DNA from: an uncultured Lachnospira sp.
GTDB lineage: Bacteria > Bacillota > Clostridia > Lachnospirales > Lachnospiraceae
Assembly: GCA_910587485.1 (NCBI GenBank)
Contig: CAJUKN010000039.1
Location: forward strand, 1 to 9,758
Reading direction: 5' to 3'
Length of the DNA: 9,758 bases
Under the pieces are notes generated by a model, which was not told the origin of the DNA, ran no database searches, and saw nothing but the letters and a program-made list of their open reading frames with translations. Below, piece after piece: positions 7,869 through 9,758 of the stretch. How positions within the stretch are numbered: position 1 is the first letter of the stretch; the number at the start of each line of letters is the position of its first letter. A program made the translations under genes and the position numbers.

Positions 7869-8115
7869 TTACACAAAATTTAAATTTTTCTTCCCATTGT
7901 ATTATTTCATTAAGTAACACATAATTCTCTTTCTGAATTATTCTATTTGATGTTTTTAAATCAATATATGAAATAGGCTCAACTTTAAATTTCAATCTTT
8001 TCAAAGTTTTTTGTAAATTATCAACAATATTCTTTGCTTTAGAATATTTAAATAACATTTTGTCATGTTCTCCACATGTTATTGCTTTTCCATTTTCATT
8101 AAGCCTTATATACAC
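7855..8115 (-). CDS. Hypothetical protein of 86 residues
   Basis: I do not recognise this protein. It is soluble and mixed-charge, with an apparent beta-rich start (YIRLNENGKAITCGEHDK), a Lys-rich helical middle (SKAKNIVDNLQKTLKRLKFKVEP) and a C-terminal helix ending FCVNVFQ. It looks coding because of its composition and its 14-bp overlap with the ATG of the following pseudogene, an operon-like arrangement. Its start is doubtful: the frame is open only from a TAA a few codons before, the only candidate start is GTG at 8115, and no ribosome site precedes it. It may therefore be a 5'-truncated remnant. Confidence 0.45.
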   Translation of the reverse strand: MYIRLNENGKAITCGEHDKMLFKYSKAKNIVDNLQKTLKRLKFKVEPISYIDLKTSNRIIQKENYVLLNEIIQWEEKFKFCVNVFQ

Positions 8116-8270
8116 ATTTTTATGATTTTAATCACATAATCTATCTTACACTCCCCTTTCTTTATAAAAATAGGTATAACAATAAATACCATTAAACACT
8201 AAACCAACCAATCATTATAGTTTTTTAGCCTTTAATAATACTTTTACAGATTTTATTTAGTTATTTTTTT

Positions 8271-8434
8271 GCAGAATCGCTTGACTTAACCATTCAAATC
8301 ATATGGAATATAAATAAGCAATTCTGCTTGTTCAAATTTTTACCCTTTCTGGGTAATTAATTTGTGTGTGTATTAAGACCTGTCCAAATCAGAGGTGCTT
8401 CCAACACCGTTTGTATGATTTTAGGATAGGTCTT
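8271..8434. ncRNA. Candidate structured RNA with multiple nested hairpins
   Basis: Four pairings are visible. GCAGAATCGCTT (8271-8282) pairs with AAGCAATTCTGC (8316-8327) over 12 positions with one imperfect pair. TTACCC/GGGTAA (8340-8345 and 8351-8356) has a 5-nt loop. AAGACCTGTCC (8375-8385) pairs with GGATAGGTCTT (8424-8434). Nested inside that last stem are AAATCA/TGATTT (8386-8391 and 8416-8421) and GGTG/CACC (8394-8397 and 8405-8408). The three-tier element is clearly more GC-rich than its surroundings, and on the plus strand it is followed by a T-rich stretch. The strand is uncertain: the imperfect pair in the 11-bp stem is a G-U wobble only on the plus strand, while that in the 12-bp stem is a wobble only on the minus strand. 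It could also be a terminator or a transposon-end remnant. No known RNA family is recognised. Confidence 0.4.
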
Positions 8435-8458
8435 TTGTTTATTTATTTGATAATGATT

Positions 8459-8488
8459 AGTATGGAACAAATGTTTGTTTTTTGTCAA
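8459..8488 (-). promoter_or_regulatory. Possible promoter with embedded palindromic operator
   Basis: On the minus strand TTGACA (8483-8488) is followed after 18 bp by CATACT (8459-8464), a 4-of-6 match to the -10 consensus. The spacer contains the perfect 14-bp palindrome AACAAATGTTTGTT (8466-8479), where a repressor could bind. A transcript from here would run through the hairpins at 8271-8434 towards the 86-residue ORF. The AT-rich background makes chance matches likely. Confidence 0.25.
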
Positions 8489-8655
8489 CAGTTTTTAGAA
8501 CATTTATTTTTTTCTTGTAATAAATTCTTATTTTTTAATAAAATTATTTTTTATAAATATTTGAGTTGATATTCCATATTAATAATTCAAAAAATTCGGT
8601 AATTATATATAATCATAATCTTATTTTAATTGATTTTATTGTACATGTAATAATG

Positions 8656-8823
8656 TCAAATTAAATACTTATCCACTTCTCCTATCTCTATAATTGTTTT
8701 ACTATTATTAACATTAAAATATGTTACTTCTAAAAAAGCAACTCCTAATTTATTTGTTATTTCCCCTTCTAAATTTCCAACTTTAGCCTCTTTACCTAAC
8801 AACTCATTATAAACTTTAATCAT
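8656..8823 (-). CDS. Small hypothetical protein, 55 residues
   Basis: ATG at 8821-8823 to TGA at 8656-8658 encodes MIKVYNELLGKEAKVGNL... ending IIEIGEVDKYLI. Composition is protein-like: Glu, Lys and Gly alternate with Val/Ile/Leu, and the pattern suggests several beta strands (VAFLEVTYFNV, KTIIEIG). An AAGGAA ribosome site lies about 12 bases before the ATG. It follows the 43-residue ORF by about 80 bp in the same direction. I do not recognise the family. It may belong to a small-protein cargo gene set or be a remnant. Confidence 0.5.
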   Translation of the reverse strand: MIKVYNELLGKEAKVGNLEGEITNKLGVAFLEVTYFNVNNSKTIIEIGEVDKYLI

Positions 8824-8906
8824 AACATTTTATTTCCTTACTCCTATTTTTATATAACATAATTAAAAATATATATTACTATTACATCACATTCTCATAA
8901 TATTTT

Positions 8907-9038
8907 TTATGCAATCAATTTGTTTCGTTCTTCCTTCCATTTACGACTTTCAAGAACCATATTTCTATATTCATCATAATTCTTAAAAGTGACATATTTC
9001 CCATTGTATACATCTAAGCATTGTTCTCCATTCGCCAT
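8907..9038 (-). CDS. Small hypothetical protein, 43 residues
   Basis: ATG at 9036-9038 to TAA at 8907-8909 encodes MANGEQCLDVYNGKYVTFKN... ending KWKEERNKLIA, with a polar N-terminal half and a charged C-terminal helix. The same frame stays open upstream for about 18 codons (through EIYIIISATRYE) back to a TAG, but no ATG start lies there. An ATG with a GGGAG site sits just upstream in another frame and gives only five codons, so a single indel could have shortened a longer gene. The family is not recognised. Composition argues for real or recently real coding sequence. Confidence 0.4.
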   Translation of the reverse strand: MANGEQCLDVYNGKYVTFKNYDEYRNMVLESRKWKEERNKLIA

Positions 9039-9128
9039 TTCATACCTAGTTGCAGAAATTATAATATAAATTTCATTTTCTCCCTTCTACATATTTTTTT
9101 ATTATTTACTTTAATCAAAATTTACTAT

Positions 9129-9202
9129 AAAAAAATACTCACCAATCGTAGTTGTGCTGCGCTTCACGTGGCAGCTATCCAATCGGAGAGCATTATTGAG
9201 TA
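9129..9202 (-). other. GC-richer island with hairpin and T-run; possible small RNA or dispersed repeat
   Basis: Within very AT-rich DNA, about 50 bp (9142-9190) are markedly richer in GC. On the minus strand TACTCA (9197-9202) can pair with TGAGTA (9136-9141), which is followed directly by seven Ts (9129-9135). Inside, GCTGC/GCAGC (9156-9160 and 9171-9175) forms a hairpin, and CGATTGG occurs twice. The layout resembles a short transcript ending in an intrinsic terminator, but a dispersed repeat is as likely. Confidence 0.3.
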
Positions 9203-9204
9203 TA

Positions 9205-9245
9205 AAAATAGCGTGTAAATCCAATTAAACTTGGAATACACGCTT
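9205..9245 (-). terminator. Intrinsic terminator of the Rpn-type gene
   Basis: On the minus strand AGCGTGTATTCCAA pairs with TTGGATTTACACGCT (9210-9244) with one bulge and a loop of about six bases, followed by TATTTTTA. It lies about 40 bp beyond the Rpn-type stop codon, so it fits as that gene's transcription terminator. Confidence 0.75.
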
Positions 9246-9284
9246 AATACCATTAATATTATATAAAAACAAATAATTTATTTT

Positions 9285-9709
9285 CTATAACTGTTCATTT
9301 TCTAACATATTACTTTGTATCTTTAGGACATATTTTATATCCACATTAGCATATTGAGCAATTTTATCTATAGACATATCATCTTTTAACATTTCTCGTA
9401 TTATTTCTGCCTTACCTTCTGCCTTACCTTCTTCTCTTTCTTCTTTAACATATTGTTCCATTAATTCACACATCTGCGCCTGCCCCCTTTCTGAGTTTTT
9501 GATATAATTCATTCTCTTTGTAAATACTGGAAACTTTGGTTCACTTATTTCCGTTTGGGTAAATAGTTGCATAAGTTGAGCTATCAAACTTCCATCATTT
9601 ACTTTTGTATTGACACATACTATTTTCATTCCATCATCTAGTATTTTACCTGTTTCTCTTACCACTTTGTCAATATGATATGTAGTTTTTCCTCCTTTTA
9701 ATATATATA
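9285..9709 (-). pseudogene. Rpn-family PD-(D/E)XK nuclease/transposase, C-terminal fragment
   Basis: The frame reads ILKGGKTTYHIDKVVRETGK, then LDDGMKIVCVNTK, LIAQLMQLFTQTE, MNYIKNSERGQAQMCELMEQY, and an EEREEGKAEGKAEIIREML coiled tail followed by a short helix-turn-helix-like end. This is the C-terminal part of the PD-(D/E)XK nuclease family transposase/Rpn proteins, which promote recombination and are typically about 280-330 residues. The N-terminal nuclease core is missing, since homology ends where the 17-bp terminal repeat begins (9706-9722). The frame itself stays open to an in-frame TGA at 9747-9749, but those extra codons come from the presumed IS. GTG at 9665 is only a formal start. 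The AGGAGG near 9688-9693 is part of the coding sequence (KGGK) and does not mark a real start. The fragment should be catalytically inactive. Confidence 0.8.
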
Positions 9710-9722
9710 GCCTCTCGGATTC
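9706..9722. repeat. Right copy of 17-bp window-terminal inverted repeat (putative IS end)
   Basis: TATAGCCTCTCGGATTC here is the exact reverse complement of 38-54. The Rpn-type gene is broken at its inner edge. The outer sequence (9723-9758) differs from the outer sequence at the left end, as expected for the two ends of one IS type sharing only terminal inverted repeats. Confidence 0.6.
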
Positions 9723-9758
9723 TCCAACCCTTATTTTCTGCGGCTTTCAAACCCAGTT

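Larger units (their letters stand above)
8116..8655. other. Gene-poor, extremely AT-rich intergenic region
   Basis: No convincing coding sequence was found on either strand of this stretch of about 540 bp. It contains the hairpin-rich segment at 8271-8434 and a possible minus-strand promoter with a palindrome at 8459-8488. Otherwise nothing is recognised. Confidence 0.6.

Noticed and set aside
8366..8569. Plus-strand ORF of 67 codons
   Set aside because: Its content is Phe/Ile/Leu/Tyr-rich as expected from AT-rich DNA, it overlaps the hairpin segment, and it has no ribosome site.
9021..9218. Plus-strand ORF of 65 codons
   Set aside because: It lies across the antisense of the 43-codon ORF and the GC-richer island, has low-complexity composition and shows no ribosome site.
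9663..9693. AGGAGG plus GTG at 9665 as a true start for the Rpn-type protein
   Set aside because: The spacing is about 22 bases and the upstream codons (KGGKTTYHIDK) continue the family homology, so the gene is truncated and not naturally short.
1..9758. A circular replicon interrupted by one IS copy
   Set aside because: Joining the two inner flanks across TATA would place a lipoprotein gene against the middle of a transposase gene, restoring neither. Two separate insertions explain the ends better.
1..9758. CRISPR array, tRNA, rRNA, known riboswitch
   Set aside because: No regularly spaced repeats, cloverleaf sequences, rRNA stretches or familiar riboswitch cores were seen on either strand.

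Overview
The window is AT-rich, uses standard Clostridia-type start sites (AAGGAG-like ribosome binding sites, TTGACA/TATAAT promoters) and encodes protein families common in gut Lachnospiraceae: an AgrC/AgrA-type GHKL/LytTR pair, a hybrid histidine kinase next to a solute-binding lipoprotein, a FlxA-like protein, and an Rpn-type PD-(D/E)XK transposase. A Lachnospiraceae or close Clostridia relative is the best guess. No rRNA, tRNA or CRISPR array was seen. Every supported gene lies on the minus strand, so transcription runs from high to low coordinates.

Layout in transcription order. (1) 9285-9709: the C-terminal part of an Rpn/PD-(D/E)XK transposase, broken at its N-terminus, followed by an intrinsic terminator (9205-9245). 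(2) 8116-9202: a degraded, very AT-rich accessory stretch with two small ORFs (43 and 55 codons), a GC-richer island (9129-9202) and a multi-hairpin segment (8271-8434) that may be a structured RNA. (3) 7065-8115: an unrecognised 86-residue ORF overlapping an ABC-2 permease pseudogene. The pseudogene keeps one reading frame over 267 codons but has three nonsense codons. (4) 4742-6896: a LytTR response regulator overlapping a GHKL sensor kinase. (5) 3702-4550: a FlxA-like, glutamine-rich coiled-coil protein followed by a very long hairpin ending in a T-run. (6) 50-3347: a hybrid sensor kinase with two receiver domains, overlapping a solute-binding lipoprotein that is cut off at the window edge.

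The clearest regulatory signal is a pair of 9-bp direct repeats with a 12-bp spacer (21-bp period), the architecture bound by LytTR proteins. One copy lies upstream of the response regulator gene (6965-6994). A near-identical copy lies upstream of the FlxA-like gene (4704-4733). I infer that the regulator controls itself and the FlxA-like gene.

Both window ends carry the same 17-bp sequence in inverted orientation (38-54 and 9706-9722), and a gene is broken at each. The simplest reading is that the window is a segment bounded by two copies of an insertion sequence, with only about 50 bp of each copy included.
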